DNA from: Streptomyces sp. NBC_01351 | Lineage (GTDB): Bacteria; Actinomycetota; Actinomycetes; Streptomycetales; Streptomycetaceae | Assembly: GCF_036237315.1 (NCBI RefSeq) | Contig: NZ_CP108356.1 | Location: 1,612,001 to 1,676,000 of the forward strand | DNA: 64,000 bases | Reading direction: 5' to 3' | Shown: in pieces, positions 1 to 11,176 of the stretch | How positions within the stretch are numbered: the stretch's first letter is position 1 | How the letters are laid out: each line of letters opens with the position of its first letter | The notes under the pieces: model-generated | Seen by the model: the letters and a program-made list of their open reading frames with translations, nothing else | Databases searched by the model: none | Told to the model about the DNA's origin: nothing | Made by a program: the position numbers and the translations under genes

Positions 1-459
1 ACCGACGTCTTAGCCCGTCCGGCCACGCCGCCCGCCGAGATCCGCACCGCCTACACGCTCTGGCTGACGGCGGTGGCCGCCGGGGCCTTCGAGACGGTGC
101 TCGCGATCGGCCGGATGGTGGCCGACGGAACGGCCTCCGCCGGGGAGATCGGCATCGGCCTGGCCGTCCGGCTCACCGTCTTCACCGTCGCCGTGCTGGT
201 CGCACGGCGGATGCGGGGCGGCGCCCGCTGGGCCCGGATCACCCTCGCGATCGGCCTCGGGGTGCTCGGTACGGCCTCCATGGTGCTGCAGCCGCTCGGT
301 TACCTCGCCGACGGCGGTTCGCTCGCCACCGCGCTCTCTCGGGCGGACGCCCTCGACTGGGTGTTCGGCGCGAGCCGGGTCGTGCACGTGGGAGCGGTGC
401 TCGCGGCCGTGGCCCTGATGTTCCGCCCGCCGGCGAACACGTACTTCCGCAGGGCCTGA
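1..459 (+). CDS. integral membrane protein, 3' part
   Basis: The frame is open from the first base, so the start lies upstream of the window; 152 codons are visible before a TGA. The visible part has about four hydrophobic segments (beginning with LWLTAVAAGAFETVLAIG and ending with VVHVGAVLAAVALMF) separated by short charged loops, with a short basic tail (YFRRA). This is a small polytopic membrane protein of a kind common in actinomycetes, but I do not recognise a family and assign no function. It converges with the MocR gene that follows on the other strand. Confidence 0.7.
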   Translation, partial: TDVLARPATPPAEIRTAYTLWLTAVAAGAFETVLAIGRMVADGTASAGEIGIGLAVRLTVFTVAVLVARRMRGGARWARITLAIGLGVLGTASMVLQPLGYLADGGSLATALSRADALDWVFGASRVVHVGAVLAAVALMFRPPANTYFRRA

Positions 460-676
460 AGCCCCCCAGCCCAGGCCGGTCCCCCGCCGGCCCGGACGGG
501 GCCGGGTGTGCGTCGGGGCGTCCCCGCAGGGCGTCGAACACAACCATGGCTCGGCCCACCGACCCCCCGACACGTTCGACGCCCGAGGAGACGCCCCGGC
601 GCGCGCCCGGACCCGGCCGGGCCGGCAACCCCCGACCCCGCCCCCGGCGGGCCCGCCCCCCTCCGACCGGGACGAC

Positions 677-2164
677 CTAGGCGACCCAGTGCGGCCGGTC
701 CACCGCCGGCGGCAGCGGGACCCCGTCGTGGAAGGCGCTCGCGAGGCGGCGTACGCCCTCGTCCAGCCGGTCTGCGGGGAGGGTGTACGGGATCCGGAGC
801 CGGTGTTCGAAGGTCCCCGGGTCCACGCCGAAGCGGGCGCCGCGGCCGATGTGGACTCCGGCCGCCGCGGCCCGTTCGGCCAGGGCCGAGCTGACCGGCT
901 CCCCGAGGTCCACCCAGAGCGAGAGCCCACCCGGCGGGACCTGCCAGGACCACTCGGGGGTGTGCCGCTGGAGCGACCGTACGAGGGCCTCGCGCTGGAT
1001 CCGCAGCTGTGCGAGCCGCGCGGGCAGGGACCGGTCGAGGTCGTCCAGCAGCGGGAGGGCGACCAGCTGGTCGAGGACGGAGCCGGTCATGTCGGCCGAG
1101 ACCCGTACAGCCGTCAGCTCGGTGATCATCTTCGCGGTGGCCCGGATCCAGCCGACCCGCAGGCCGCCCCAGTGGGTCTTGCTCAGCGAGCCGATGGTGA
1201 TCACGTGGTCGGCGCCGCCGCGCGGGGCGAGGGAGGCGAGCGGCGCGGGCGCGGGGACGTCCAGGGCGATGTCGGCGATGGTCTCGTCGACCACCAGCCA
1301 GGTCCCGGTGGCCCGCGTCGCCGCGAGCAGCCGCAGCCGCTGGTCCGGCGGCATGAGGTTGCCCGTGGGGTTCTGGAAGTCGGGGATCACGTACGCCAGC
1401 CGCGGCACGGTCTGGCGCAGCGTGGACTCGGCTATCTCCATGTCCCAGCCGGCGTCGGAGACGGCCAGGGAGCCGGTGCGCAGCCGGGCGTGGCGCAGGG
1501 CGTCGAGGGCGTTGGCGTAGGTCGGGTTCTCGGTGACGACCCGGTCCCCGGCCCGGCAGAGCAGGCTGACGACCAGGGCGAGGGCCTGCTGGGCCCCGGA
1601 GGTGACCAGGATCTGCTCGGGGCGCGTGGGCAGCCCGCGCCGGGTGAACCGGTCGGCGACGGCGGTGCGCAGGTCGGGCAGGCCGTACGGGTGGTAGCCG
1701 GGGGTGCGGGCGAGCCGGGGCAGCCTCGGCGCGGCCCAGGCGAGGGCCTCGGCGAGGCTGCCCTCGGGGGCGCCCATGGCGGCGATGGCGAGGTCGACGC
1801 CGGGATCCCCGTCCGCGCTGTAGCCGCCCGCCCCGAGGAGGGCGTGGGCGCCGACGGGGCGGTGGCCTTCGGGAAGCTCGGTCCAGGTGCCGGAGCCCCG
1901 CCTGCTGCGCACGTAGCCGCTCTCGCGCAGCAGGTCGTAGGCGCCGGTGACGGTGGCCCGGCTGGCGCCGACGGCCTCGGCGAGCTCGCGCTCGGCGGGC
2001 AGCCTTACGTGCAGGGCGACGCGGCCGTCGAGGATCAGGGTGCGCACGGCGTCGGCGAGGGTCCGGTAGCCGGGGCGGGCCAGGACCTCCGCGGGGAGCA
2101 GGGCCGCGAGCTGGCGGCTGCCGATCGTCCTGTCCGCCGTATGGACCACTCGCCCGTTTGCCAT
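677..2164 (-). CDS. MocR-type regulator (GntR wHTH + aminotransferase-like domain)
   Basis: About 495 aa. A GntR winged helix-turn-helix occupies roughly residues 20-85 (RLPAERELAEAVGASRATVT), followed by a fold-type I aminotransferase domain to the C terminus with the PLP lysine in GSLSKTHWGGLRVGW and the upstream YHPYGLPDLRTAVADRF segment. This order defines the MocR/PdxR subfamily, whose aminotransferase half usually senses PLP or an amine ligand instead of catalysing. ATG at 2164 is chosen because it begins just before the wHTH; the frame stays open far upstream only as antisense of the next gene. ATTGGC boxes lie immediately upstream, so autoregulation is likely. The ligand is unknown. 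Confidence 0.9.
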   Translation of the reverse strand: MANGRVVHTADRTIGSRQLAALLPAEVLARPGYRTLADAVRTLILDGRVALHVRLPAERELAEAVGASRATVTGAYDLLRESGYVRSRRGSGTWTELPEGHRPVGAHALLGAGGYSADGDPGVDLAIAAMGAPEGSLAEALAWAAPRLPRLARTPGYHPYGLPDLRTAVADRFTRRGLPTRPEQILVTSGAQQALALVVSLLCRAGDRVVTENPTYANALDALRHARLRTGSLAVSDAGWDMEIAESTLRQTVPRLAYVIPDFQNPTGNLMPPDQRLRLLAATRATGTWLVVDETIADIALDVPAPAPLASLAPRGGADHVITIGSLSKTHWGGLRVGWIRATAKMITELTAVRVSADMTGSVLDQLVALPLLDDLDRSLPARLAQLRIQREALVRSLQRHTPEWSWQVPPGGLSLWVDLGEPVSSALAERAAAAGVHIGRGARFGVDPGTFEHRLRIPYTLPADRLDEGVRRLASAFHDGVPLPPAVDRPHWVA

Positions 2165-2177
2165 GCCAACCTCCCCT

Positions 2178-2238
2178 GATTGGCTCTGCCGGCCAGGCCA
2201 ATCGAGGACCAGACTCGCCGTATTGGCCCCCGATTGGC
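2178..2238. promoter_or_regulatory. candidate MocR operator, four ATTGGC boxes
   Basis: The region between the MocR start and the divergent small ORF holds ATTGGC at 2179-2184, its complement GCCAAT at 2197-2202, and ATTGGC again at 2222-2227 and 2233-2238. The first two form the inverted repeat GATTGGC-N12-GCCAATC. MocR proteins commonly bind direct plus inverted repeats in the divergent promoter beside their own gene, so this is the likely operator (inference). Confidence 0.55.
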
Positions 2239-2251
2239 AAGGAGACGCCGA

Positions 2252-2477
2252 GATGTTGACCGATCGTGACGAACGCGCCCTGCTGGCTTCCGCCGAGAAC
2301 CGGATCTCCCGGCCGCTGCGCATCGGGGCCGCGCTGGCTTCCGTGCGCGGGGTCCTGACGCGGCGCCCGCGGGTCTCCGTACAGGGGCGAGAATCGGTGA
2401 CATGCCGGCCAACACCCACTCTCCCGCCCACGCTCACTCCCCCTCCTCCACCCCTCCAGCAGCCGACTCCCCGGTGA
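2252..2477 (+). CDS. possible small protein overlapping the nucleotidyltransferase start
   Basis: An ATG at 2252 follows a good ribosome binding site (AAGGAG at 2239-2244) and opens a 75-codon frame beginning MLTDRDERALLASAENRI. It runs 76 bases into the nucleotidyltransferase gene in another frame and its second half is proline-rich low-complexity sequence, so only the first 45 or so residues look protein-like. It could be a short regulatory leader ORF or a small protein of the MocR regulon; I recognise no family. Coding status is uncertain. Confidence 0.3.
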
Positions 2478-3055
2478 TCGCGGGCCTGCTCCTGGCGGCC
2501 GGGGGCGGCCGTCGCCTCGGCGGTCGTCCCAAGGCCCTGCTCCCGTACCACGGCCGCCCGCTGGTCGAGAACGCCGTACGGGTGCTGCGGGAGGCGGGCT
2601 GCGGCCCGCTGCACGTGGTCCTCGGCGCCTCCGCGGCCGAGGTCCGCGAGCGGGCCGAACTGGCCGGCTGCGTGGTCGTGGACAACCCGGACTGGGCGGA
2701 GGGCATGGGCTCCTCCCTCCGGGTCGGTCTCGCCTCCCTCGCCGGTACGGGCGCCGGCGCGGCGCTCGTCTCGCTGGTGGACCAGCCCGGGATCGGTCCG
2801 GAGGCCGTGGCCCGGGTCCGGGAGGCCTACCGCTCGCCCACGAGCCTGGTGGCGGCCGCGTACGACGGGGAGCGCGGTCATCCCGTGCTGTTCGGGGTGG
2901 ACCGCTGGGCGGACATCGCGGCGACGGCGACGGGCGACAACGGCGCGCGGGTGCACTTGGCGCAACATGTCGGAGAGCTCACTCTGGTGGAGTGCGCGGA
3001 CATCGCGGAGGCCTTCGACATCGACACCCCTCCCGACCTGGCACGTCTGGCCTGA
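2402..3055 (+). CDS. MobA/MocA-like nucleotidyltransferase
   Basis: 217 aa NTP-transferase fold. The nucleotide-binding signature LLLAAGGGRRLGGRPKALL lies at about residues 28-46, with the metal-binding region LVDQPGIGPEAVARV near 125 and a conserved HPVLFG near 160. The family includes MocA, the cytidylyltransferase that makes the dinucleotide form of molybdenum cofactor used by xanthine dehydrogenase. With urate-pathway genes 12-18 kb away that role is plausible, but no xanthine dehydrogenase subunit is in the window, so it is an inference. The proline/serine-rich first 25 residues are probably a poorly conserved extension; GTG at 2474 is an alternative start. Confidence 0.8.
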   Translation: MPANTHSPAHAHSPSSTPPAADSPVIAGLLLAAGGGRRLGGRPKALLPYHGRPLVENAVRVLREAGCGPLHVVLGASAAEVRERAELAGCVVVDNPDWAEGMGSSLRVGLASLAGTGAGAALVSLVDQPGIGPEAVARVREAYRSPTSLVAAAYDGERGHPVLFGVDRWADIAATATGDNGARVHLAQHVGELTLVECADIAEAFDIDTPPDLARLA

Positions 3056-3136
3056 GCACGGTGTGACGGCGATGGCACTGAGGGCCACGGACGAGTGGAA
3101 TCTGTCGACCAAGAGAATCTCGATATCAACAAACCA

Positions 3137-3178
3137 TTGAACTTCCACCATGAGGAAATTACTATCCACTGGTCAGAA
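3137..3178 (+). promoter_or_regulatory. aceB promoter with two 15-bp operator boxes
   Basis: A plausible promoter reads TTGAAC (3137-3142), 17-bp spacer, TACTAT (3160-3165). Box 1, TTCCACCATGAGGAA (3143-3157), lies in the spacer; box 2, ATCCACTGGTCAGAA (3164-3178), lies just after it with centres 21 bp apart. The same box type and the same 21-bp spacing occur upstream of hyi and gcl in this window, which suggests one common repressor, for example an IclR-family AllR-like protein (inference). Confidence 0.6.
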
Positions 3179-3306
3179 GCGCCCTGAACCCACAGACGGC
3201 GCCCGCGACCGTATCCGGAACTCTCCACACCCGACGGCACTGCGTGCCGTCCAGCGCGAGCATTCCCCCGCGGCCGCCAGGCACCGCCGCTGAAGGAGTG
3301 ACAGAT

Positions 3307-4926
<1,620 letters not shown>

Positions 4927-4991
4927 CGAGGTCTTCGGCTGACATCGCACAGCAGCCGAAACGCCCCCGGACTCCGTCCGGGGGACCCCGG

Positions 4992-5026
4992 CTCCGCCCC
5001 CGCTGCCCGACGGCACGGGGGCGGAG
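4992..5026. terminator. bidirectional terminator between aceB and the kinase gene
   Basis: CTCCGCCCCCG (4992-5002) pairs perfectly with CGGGGGCGGAG (5016-5026), a GC-rich 11-bp stem. A smaller hairpin, CCCCCGGA/TCCGGGGG (4964-4984), lies just before it. They sit between convergent genes. Confidence 0.7.
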
Positions 5027-5047
5027 TCGTGTTCGCGCGTCCGCCGT

Positions 5048-6652
5048 TCAGCGCTTGCGCTTGGCCCGCAGCCTGGCGTTGGCGATCAGCGCCCGGGCGT
5101 GCTCCGGTGGCCGCTGGGTGGGGACCCAGCCCTTGTCCAGCGCCGCTTCCAGCGGTTCGAGCTGGGCCAGTGCCTCCGGCCCGCCCTCGGTCTCCAGCAG
5201 CACCGCGCCCAGCAGCAGCCTGCTCTCCAGGGTCTCCGGCGCGTCCGCGCCGAGCAGGTCCGTACGCCCCGTGATCACCGCGCGCAGCAGCGGGACAGCC
5301 TCCGCGCCGCGGCCGCAGGCGGACAGGCAGAGCGCGAGCTCGTAGGAGGCCCGGTGGTACTCCGGGGAGTAGTCCCCGTGGGTGTCCTCGCGCGCCTCGG
5401 CGATCCTGCGCAGCGGCACCAGGGCCTCGGTGAGCCGCCCCAGGTACCACAGCCGGCTGGCCCAGGCCCGCAGGGAGAGGATCGCCTCGTCGTTGTAGGG
5501 GCCGAGTACGGCGACCCGCTGCTCGGCGAGTTCCTCGCTCAGCGCCAGCGCCTCCGCGAGGTCCCCCAGGGTCCACAGACAGTCGGCCTCCACCCGGCGG
5601 GCCCGCAGGGTCGCGTCGGCCTGCGGGCCGTTCACCAGGGTCCGGCGGCGCACGACCTCGCGGCTGGCGGCGAGCCCCGCCTCGGGGCGGTTCGACAGCC
5701 AGTTGTTCTCGGCGTCCCGCAGCATCCGCTCGGTCTCCGTGTCATGGGCGCCGAGCCGCCGCCTCGCCACCACCGGACCGAAGGCCTCCAGCGGCGCCAC
5801 GTCCATGACGACGGCGACGAGCTCGGCGGAGGCCGGCCGGTCCCCGGGCCGCTTCTCCAGCAGCGCGGACAGCAGCCGGTCCAGCACGGCCGGCAGGTCG
5901 GGGCGCAGCGCGGACAGCCGCTCGGGCCGGTCCTCCAGATGGGCCCGGCGGTACTCGTCCCTGGAGTCGTGGTCTCCGAAGGCGCGCAATCCGGTGAGCA
6001 GTTCGTACGCCAGGCAGCCGAAGGCGTAGAGGTCGCCCTGGTAGGTGACCGGGCCCCCGGTCCACTGTTCCGGGGGCATGTAGGGGGCGCTGCCGAGGAT
6101 CTGCCCGGGGGCCGTGAGCTGCGTGACCGGTTCGGCACCGACGAGTTTGGCGATGCCGAAGTCGCAGACCTTGACGTGGCCACCGGCCGTGATCATGACG
6201 TTCGAGGGCTTGATGTCCCGGTGCACGATCTCGGCGGTGTGCACGTCGACGATGCCCTGGACGATCCCGCGCAGGACGGACACGGACCACTGCCGGGTGC
6301 GGTCGGCGACGAAGCGGGCCGACAGGTCCTGCTGGAGGCTGCTGCCCGAGACGTACTCCATCACCAGGTAGTCGGTGCCCCCGACGATGCCCCCGTCGGT
6401 GCCGGAGCCGAGCAGGCGCACGGTGTGGTCGCTGACGACGCGCTCGGCGGCGCGCGCCTCGCGCCGGAACCGGGCCCGCGCCTCGGGCGAGTCCGGAGAG
6501 TGCCCGAGCAGCGTCTTCACGGCGACCGTCGCACCGCTTTCGAGGTCGGCGGCCTGCCAGACCTCGCCCATGCCGCCGCGCCCGAGGAGGCGTACGAGCT
6601 GGTAGCGGCGGTCGAGCACCGTTCCCTCCCGGGCGCGCTCGGGCGGGGTCAT
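5048..6652 (-). CDS. Ser/Thr protein kinase with TPR-like C-terminal domain
   Basis: 534 aa. A Hanks-type kinase domain spans about residues 17-280: glycine loop [15 protein letters not shown] lysine, catalytic loop [16 protein letters not shown] and MPPEQW. All catalytic residues are present. About residues 310-525 are helical repeats resembling the TPR/NB-ARC-associated type (for example [20 protein letters not shown] and [18 protein letters not shown]). There is no transmembrane segment and no PASTA domain, so the kinase is cytoplasmic. The start ATG overlaps the stop of the coiled-coil gene by 4 bases (ATGA), so the two are translationally coupled. Substrates are unknown; the operon partners are the obvious candidates. 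Confidence 0.9.
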   Translation of the reverse strand: MTPPERAREGTVLDRRYQLVRLLGRGGMGEVWQAADLESGATVAVKTLLGHSPDSPEARARFRREARAAERVVSDHTVRLLGSGTDGGIVGGTDYLVMEYVSGSSLQQDLSARFVADRTRQWSVSVLRGIVQGIVDVHTAEIVHRDIKPSNVMITAGGHVKVCDFGIAKLVGAEPVTQLTAPGQILGSAPYMPPEQWTGGPVTYQGDLYAFGCLAYELLTGLRAFGDHDSRDEYRRAHLEDRPERLSALRPDLPAVLDRLLSALLEKRPGDRPASAELVAVVMDVAPLEAFGPVVARRRLGAHDTETERMLRDAENNWLSNRPEAGLAASREVVRRRTLVNGPQADATLRARRVEADCLWTLGDLAEALALSEELAEQRVAVLGPYNDEAILSLRAWASRLWYLGRLTEALVPLRRIAEAREDTHGDYSPEYHRASYELALCLSACGRGAEAVPLLRAVITGRTDLLGADAPETLESRLLLGAVLLETEGGPEALAQLEPLEAALDKGWVPTQRPPEHARALIANARLRAKRKR

Positions 6653-7452
6653 ACGCGACCGATCGCGGTGTGGACGAGGGGGCGGACGTGCGGGGTGCGG
6701 CCGACGACCTGGTAGGCGGGGGCGACGCAGAGGGTGAGCGGTTCCCGGTCGTCGGCCCTGGGCCAGAGCTCGTGCAGGGCGGCGTCCGGCCGGTCGCCGA
6801 GGCGCAGTTCGAAGTTCCAGCGGTGGACGCCGCCCAGTTCGGCGATCCGCGCGCGCAGTTCGGCGGTCTGCCGGTGCAGGTCCGTCACCGGGCCGAGTTT
6901 CCCGTCCACGCCCAGCACCTGGGCCGCGGTGTGGTGCCAGTTCTGCTCGACGGCCGGGTGTTCGCCGAGGACGGTGCGGAACATGGCGGCGGTGAGGCGT
7001 ACATGGGCCTCCCAGCGGTCCTGCCGTTCGTGCAGGTCGCGGCGCTCCTCCAGCGCGGCGTCCACGGCGTTCGCGCAGCGGCCGACGATCTGCTCGCGCA
7101 GGGCGGCGTAGGCCCGGGCCGTCTCGTGGTGGGCGCTCTCCAGCTCGGTGGTCCGGTCCGCGCGCAGGCCGTGCACCACCTCGTAGAGCTTGGCGAGCCG
7201 GTCCTGGTGTTCCTCCCCCTCGGCCCGCAGGGAGCCGAGCTCCGCCCGCAGGGACTCGATCTCCGCGCGCAGCAGCCGGACCTCCTGGAAGACCCTCCAC
7301 GGCTGGAACCCGCGGCGGGAGTCCTCCTGCTGCTCGTCCTGTTGCGGCAGGGACGGCGGAGCGGACGGCATGGCGGACGGCATGGGGGGCGGGCCGCCGG
7401 GCCACGCGCCCTGTTTCGCGGGCAGGCTCCGGTCCGGTTCTGAGCGCTCCAT
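6649..7452 (-). CDS. coiled-coil protein, middle gene of the Hsp70-kinase operon
   Basis: 267 aa, no family recognised. A proline/glutamine-rich N terminus (about residues 1-45) is followed by heptad-like coiled coil ([20 protein letters not shown], about 58-77) and more helix to about residue 190, then a compact C-terminal segment ending VHTAIGRV. It sits 24 bp after the Hsp70-like gene and overlaps the kinase start by 4 bases. By position and helical character it could act as a GrpE-like or adaptor partner of the Hsp70-like protein, or as a kinase substrate; both are inference only. Confidence 0.75.
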   Translation of the reverse strand: MERSEPDRSLPAKQGAWPGGPPPMPSAMPSAPPSLPQQDEQQEDSRRGFQPWRVFQEVRLLRAEIESLRAELGSLRAEGEEHQDRLAKLYEVVHGLRADRTTELESAHHETARAYAALREQIVGRCANAVDAALEERRDLHERQDRWEAHVRLTAAMFRTVLGEHPAVEQNWHHTAAQVLGVDGKLGPVTDLHRQTAELRARIAELGGVHRWNFELRLGDRPDAALHELWPRADDREPLTLCVAPAYQVVGRTPHVRPLVHTAIGRV

Positions 7453-7476
7453 CTGGCGTTCCTCTTCTCGTGCTGC

Positions 7477-9216
7477 CTACTCGGGTACTCCGGCGAACTC
7501 GACGACGGTGTCGCGCCGCGCCCCGGTTCGGGGATTCACCACGGATACGCCGATCTCCGTACCCCCGAAGGTGAAGTACAGGTCCACGGAACGCTTCTCG
7601 ACGTCGCGGCCGAGCGACTCCGTGATGTCGACGACGACGGTGCCGAGGAGCCGGGCCCCGGGCGTCTTGACCGTGAGGTCCTTCACCTGCGGAACGGCGT
7701 ACAGCGCCACGCGCAGCTCCCGCTGGTCACTGGCCAGCGGGACGAGGGAGTAGGTGAGTTCGCTTCCCACCCGGACCTCGTCCCCCATGAGGACGAGGGG
7801 GTCGAGCACCCCGTCGCGGAAGGCGCCCCGGCCCTTGATCTTGGTGAGGGCCAGCTCGCGCTTGGCCCCGGACTCCCTGAGGATGCCGAGGAACGTGCGG
7901 CGCTCGGAGATCTCGACGGCGTACGTGTTGGCCGCGCGGCGGGAGTGCACGACCTCGGGGCGGCAGGCGTAGTGCACCGCGCCGCCGAGGACCGCGCGGG
8001 ACGGGTTCGGCGGGATGACCAGCTGGACGCCGCCCGGGAACTCCTTGTCGAGGTGCTGGGCGAGGTGGCTCTGGACGTACGGCGACTGGGCGAACCCGCC
8101 GACCAGGACGACGCGCAGGCCTTCCCCCGCGATGGCCGGGTCTGCGAGGAGCTCGCGGATCTGGGTGCTCACCAGCTTCATCAGTGGCTCGGTCGTGCCC
8201 TGGAAGAGCCCGCGCATCACGTCCGGCTCGATGACGATGTGGTCGTCGACCCCCTGCTGCTCCGCCGCGAGTCGCTCGGACCCGCCGTGCGGGTCGATGA
8301 TCCGGCTGGCCTTGAGGGAGATGGGGATCCGTACGGCGCTGTCGCCGTCACCGCGGAAGGAGGTCTTCACCCGTTCGAAGGCGTCCATCAGCTCCAGGAG
8401 CTGGGCGGGGGTGGCTTCCAGGGCCTTGAAGGCCTCCTGCCCGAGCCGCGGGGCGAGCACCTGGACCTGGAAGCGGCGGTTGATGTAGTTGGAGCCGAGC
8501 TTCCCGCCGGACGGCGGGCGCAGCTGCTCCAGGGATCCGTCGGCCCGGCACCGGTAGGCGGCGATGTCCACCGTGCCGCCTCCGCAGTCGACGACCAGGG
8601 TGGCCCGGGAGCCGAGGTCGCCGAGGCCGGCGGCGGCGTCCTGGGCGCAGTAGACGGTCGCGGCCTCGGGCTCGGTGACCAGGATCAGCCGGTCGCGGTC
8701 GTGGGCGGGAAAGCCCGCCTGCCGGGCGGCCTCGCGCATCAGGTTGCGTTCCTCGGGCTCCCAGATGGCGGGGACCGTCAGGCACCAGCGGATGTCGGAC
8801 TCCAGGAATCCGCCGCCGTCGACGATCCGCGCCACGGCGGCGCCGCGCAGCCTGCGCAGGTAGGCCGCGATCAGCGGGACGGCCCGTTCGGGGGTGCCGA
8901 CGAGCCCTGCCCCGGGTCCGTGTGCGCCCTCCCGGTCCTCGGGGCGCAGCCACATCTTGAACCCGTGCTCCAGCCGGCCCGGCTCTCCCGCGGCGCCCGC
9001 GCGGCGCGCGGAGTAGCCCCAGTGCCGGTCCGTGCCGTCGAGGTCGAGAAACAGCGCGGAGAGGTTCTTCGGGTAGGTGACGGGAGCGTCGTCCCATTGG
9101 TCCGGATAGTCGATCTGACGCTCGCCGGGCGCGTCCGCGCCGACCGGGAGCACCGCCCAGGCGAATCCCGAGCCATGCGTGCCGAAGTCGATGGCAGCCA
9201 CAACCCTGTACGTCAT
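7477..9216 (-). CDS. Hsp70-like (HSPA12-type) actin-fold ATPase
   Basis: 579 aa. The actin-like ATPase fold is shown by phosphate loop 1 [15 protein letters not shown] (about residues 7-21), phosphate loop 2 [16 protein letters not shown] (about 201) and the adenosine motif [14 protein letters not shown] (about 360). The N-terminal form resembles the diverged HSPA12 group more than DnaK, and the C-terminal ~170 residues do not show an obvious DnaK-like substrate-binding sequence. ATG at 9216 directly precedes the first beta strand. It is the first gene of a three-gene operon with the coiled-coil protein and a Ser/Thr kinase; there is no DnaJ or canonical GrpE beside it. Confidence 0.85.
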   Translation of the reverse strand: MTYRVVAAIDFGTHGSGFAWAVLPVGADAPGERQIDYPDQWDDAPVTYPKNLSALFLDLDGTDRHWGYSARRAGAAGEPGRLEHGFKMWLRPEDREGAHGPGAGLVGTPERAVPLIAAYLRRLRGAAVARIVDGGGFLESDIRWCLTVPAIWEPEERNLMREAARQAGFPAHDRDRLILVTEPEAATVYCAQDAAAGLGDLGSRATLVVDCGGGTVDIAAYRCRADGSLEQLRPPSGGKLGSNYINRRFQVQVLAPRLGQEAFKALEATPAQLLELMDAFERVKTSFRGDGDSAVRIPISLKASRIIDPHGGSERLAAEQQGVDDHIVIEPDVMRGLFQGTTEPLMKLVSTQIRELLADPAIAGEGLRVVLVGGFAQSPYVQSHLAQHLDKEFPGGVQLVIPPNPSRAVLGGAVHYACRPEVVHSRRAANTYAVEISERRTFLGILRESGAKRELALTKIKGRGAFRDGVLDPLVLMGDEVRVGSELTYSLVPLASDQRELRVALYAVPQVKDLTVKTPGARLLGTVVVDITESLGRDVEKRSVDLYFTFGGTEIGVSVVNPRTGARRDTVVEFAGVPE

Positions 9217-9522
9217 GTGTGGTGTCCCCCTTGTCCTCACCGGTGCCCGTGGCCGGGAGGGTGCACATTGTTACATATCAAGGCTACGCGATCGGACGAT
9301 CCGTCAGAGGGCCTGCGGGGACCGGCATTTGGGCTCGCACGAGGGTTCCGGAAGCCGAACGACCGGTCGGTCGTTACATCATCGTAATCTGCGGCTACCT
9401 AGCGGTAACAACGTGGCCCGTGTCACCTTTCCGCTTGCCACCGGCCGGCGGTACCCCCACTTTCCCAGCCATGCACCGAAGTTGTTCCTGGCTTCGGCGT
9501 GGCCTACCGCAGGAGTTCCGTC
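9217..9522. other. divergent intergenic region
   Basis: This 306-bp region separates the Hsp70-like operon (leftward) from the lipase gene (rightward) and should carry both promoters. It is locally less GC-rich (around 9265-9290 and 9370-9415). I see no convincing -35/-10 pair or operator. Confidence 0.5.
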
Positions 9523-10713
9523 GTGATCGGATTCCGCACCGCAAGCAAGGACCGGGACCGCCGTCGTGTGCGACGACTGGCCGGGGCCGGGATGGTCCTG
9601 CCGCTCGCCGTCGGCTCGCTGCTGGCCGGCGGGGCCGGGACGTCCGCCGCCAGTTCCGGGAGCGGGCCCACCGCCGTCGTCTCGATGGGCGACAGCTACA
9701 TCTCCGGCGAGGCCGGGCGCTGGAAGGGCAACAGCCTCACCAACACCGGCAGCCGCAACGGGACCGACCGGGCCTGGGTCAGCAGCAGCACGTACGACCC
9801 CTCGAAGGTGTACGGGACCACCGCCGGCGGCTGCCACCGGTCGGACTCGGCCGAGGTGCGCAGCGCCGGGGCGATCGCCGACGTCGCGGTGAACCTCGCC
9901 TGCTCCGGGGCGACCTCGGAGAACGTGTTCCGGGCGGCCAACGGCGGTGTGGCCTACAAGGGCGAGGTCCCGCAGGCCGACCAGCTCGCCGCGGTGGCCG
10001 CGAGCCACGACGTGAAGGTCATCGCGCTGTCCATAGGCGGGAACGACCTGGGCTTCGCCGACATCATCAAGGAGTGCGCGTACGACTTCGTGCTCTGGAA
10101 CTCGTACTGCTACGACGACCAGCAGGTCGGAGTGGACCAGAAGATCGACGCCGTGATGGCCGGCGTCGGCAAGTCCGTGGACGAGATCCGGGCCGTGATG
10201 ACGGCGGCCGGGTACGCCGATTCCTCGTACCGGATCGTGCTCCAGTCCTACCCGTCGCCGATCCCGCGCGGCGTGGAGAACCGGTACACGCAGAGCGACT
10301 GGAGCCGGCTCAACACCGGCGGCTGCCCCTTCTGGAACCGGGACTCGGACTGGGCGCGGGACTCGCTCGTGCCGCAGATCGCGAACCGCATCAAGGGGGT
10401 CGCCGCGGCCAAGGGCGTGCAGTTCCTGGACCTGCGGGACATGCTCCAGGGGCGCGAGGTGTGCGCCAAGGCCAGCAAGCAGGTGAGCTCCACGGTGCCG
10501 GCCTCGGCGAAGACGAGCGAGTGGGCCCGCTGGATCGACAGCAGCGAGACCCAGGGCCTGGTCCAGGAGTCGATGCACCCGAACCACTACGGCCAGCTGG
10601 CCCTCGGCCGCTGCCTGGCCCTGGCCGTGGCCCAGCCGGCGGGCTCGGGGATGAGCTGCAAGAACACGGCGGGCGGGGACGCAACGGGGATGTACCTGAC
10701 CCCGACCCCGTAG
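9523..10713 (+). CDS. secreted SGNH/GDSL-family lipase or esterase
   Basis: 396 aa from a GTG preceded by AGGAG at 9511-9515. The N terminus is a signal peptide: a basic region (DRDRRRVRRL), then a hydrophobic core (MVLPLAVGSLLAGGAG), and likely cleavage near SAAS at about residue 44. Catalytic blocks follow in order: block I VVSMGDSYISGE (nucleophile Ser), block III GGNDLGF, and block V MHPNHYGQ (catalytic Asp position occupied by the residue preceding the conserved His). Six cysteines could form the disulfides usual in Streptomyces extracellular lipases. It should act outside the cell on esters; the substrate is not predictable. It is a single gene closed by a strong hairpin. Confidence 0.85.
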   Translation: MIGFRTASKDRDRRRVRRLAGAGMVLPLAVGSLLAGGAGTSAASSGSGPTAVVSMGDSYISGEAGRWKGNSLTNTGSRNGTDRAWVSSSTYDPSKVYGTTAGGCHRSDSAEVRSAGAIADVAVNLACSGATSENVFRAANGGVAYKGEVPQADQLAAVAASHDVKVIALSIGGNDLGFADIIKECAYDFVLWNSYCYDDQQVGVDQKIDAVMAGVGKSVDEIRAVMTAAGYADSSYRIVLQSYPSPIPRGVENRYTQSDWSRLNTGGCPFWNRDSDWARDSLVPQIANRIKGVAAAKGVQFLDLRDMLQGREVCAKASKQVSSTVPASAKTSEWARWIDSSETQGLVQESMHPNHYGQLALGRCLALAVAQPAGSGMSCKNTAGGDATGMYLTPTP

Positions 10714-10751
10714 CCACGTAGTCCCGTAGCCACGTAGTCCCGTAGTCCTCA

Positions 10752-10789
10752 CCGGCCGCGGTCCGGTCCTCCCGACCGGCCGCGGCCGG
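10752..10789. terminator. bidirectional terminator
   Basis: CCGGCCGCGG (10752-10761) pairs with CCGCGGCCGG (10780-10789), and CCGGTC (10763-10768) pairs inside it with GACCGG (10774-10779) around a 5-base loop. It sits between the convergent lipase and VOC genes. Confidence 0.75.
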
Positions 10790-10792
10790 GCT

Positions 10793-11176
10793 TTACGCGG
10801 ACTCTTGGAGGACGGACAGGACGTTGCCCGCCGGGTCCTTGAACCAGGCGATGGCGGGCCCGCCGGCCTCGCGGACGATGCCCTTGTCGTCGGCCTCGAA
10901 CTCTTCGTAGCGCTCGAAGCGGACGCCCTTCGCGGCGAGTTCGTCGACCGCCTTCTCCACATCGTCCACGGGGAAGTTGAGAATCGTGAAGCTCGCGGGC
11001 TCGTGGTTGTCCTTCGGGTAGACCAGTACGTTCGTGTCGCCCGCAAGGTTCAGGAGCAGGTGCCCCATCTCCGTCTCCTCGGAGACGCGGAGCCCGAGCG
11101 TGCCGCCGTAGAACTCCTTGGCCTTGCCTATGTCGTCCACTGAGAAGCCGCTGAACGCCTTGGTGTTCTCGAACAT
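10793..11176 (-). CDS. VOC (glyoxalase/bleomycin-resistance fold) protein
   Basis: 127 aa with the beta-alpha-beta-beta-beta pattern of the vicinal oxygen chelate fold: [20 protein letters not shown] near the N terminus and the closing [15 protein letters not shown] near the C terminus. ATG at 11176 fits the ribosome binding site GAGGT 8 bases upstream better than the GTG two codons earlier. The family includes metal-dependent dioxygenases, isomerases and antibiotic-binding proteins, so the reaction cannot be assigned. It stands alone between two convergent neighbours. Confidence 0.8.
   Translation of the reverse strand: MFENTKAFSGFSVDDIGKAKEFYGGTLGLRVSEETEMGHLLLNLAGDTNVLVYPKDNHEPASFTILNFPVDDVEKAVDELAAKGVRFERYEEFEADDKGIVREAGGPAIAWFKDPAGNVLSVLQESA

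Noticed and set aside
677..3169. One very long open frame on the minus strand covering both the MocR gene and the nucleotidyltransferase
   Set aside because: Only the part up to 2164 has domain content. The rest is antisense to a well-supported gene, as is usual in high-GC DNA.
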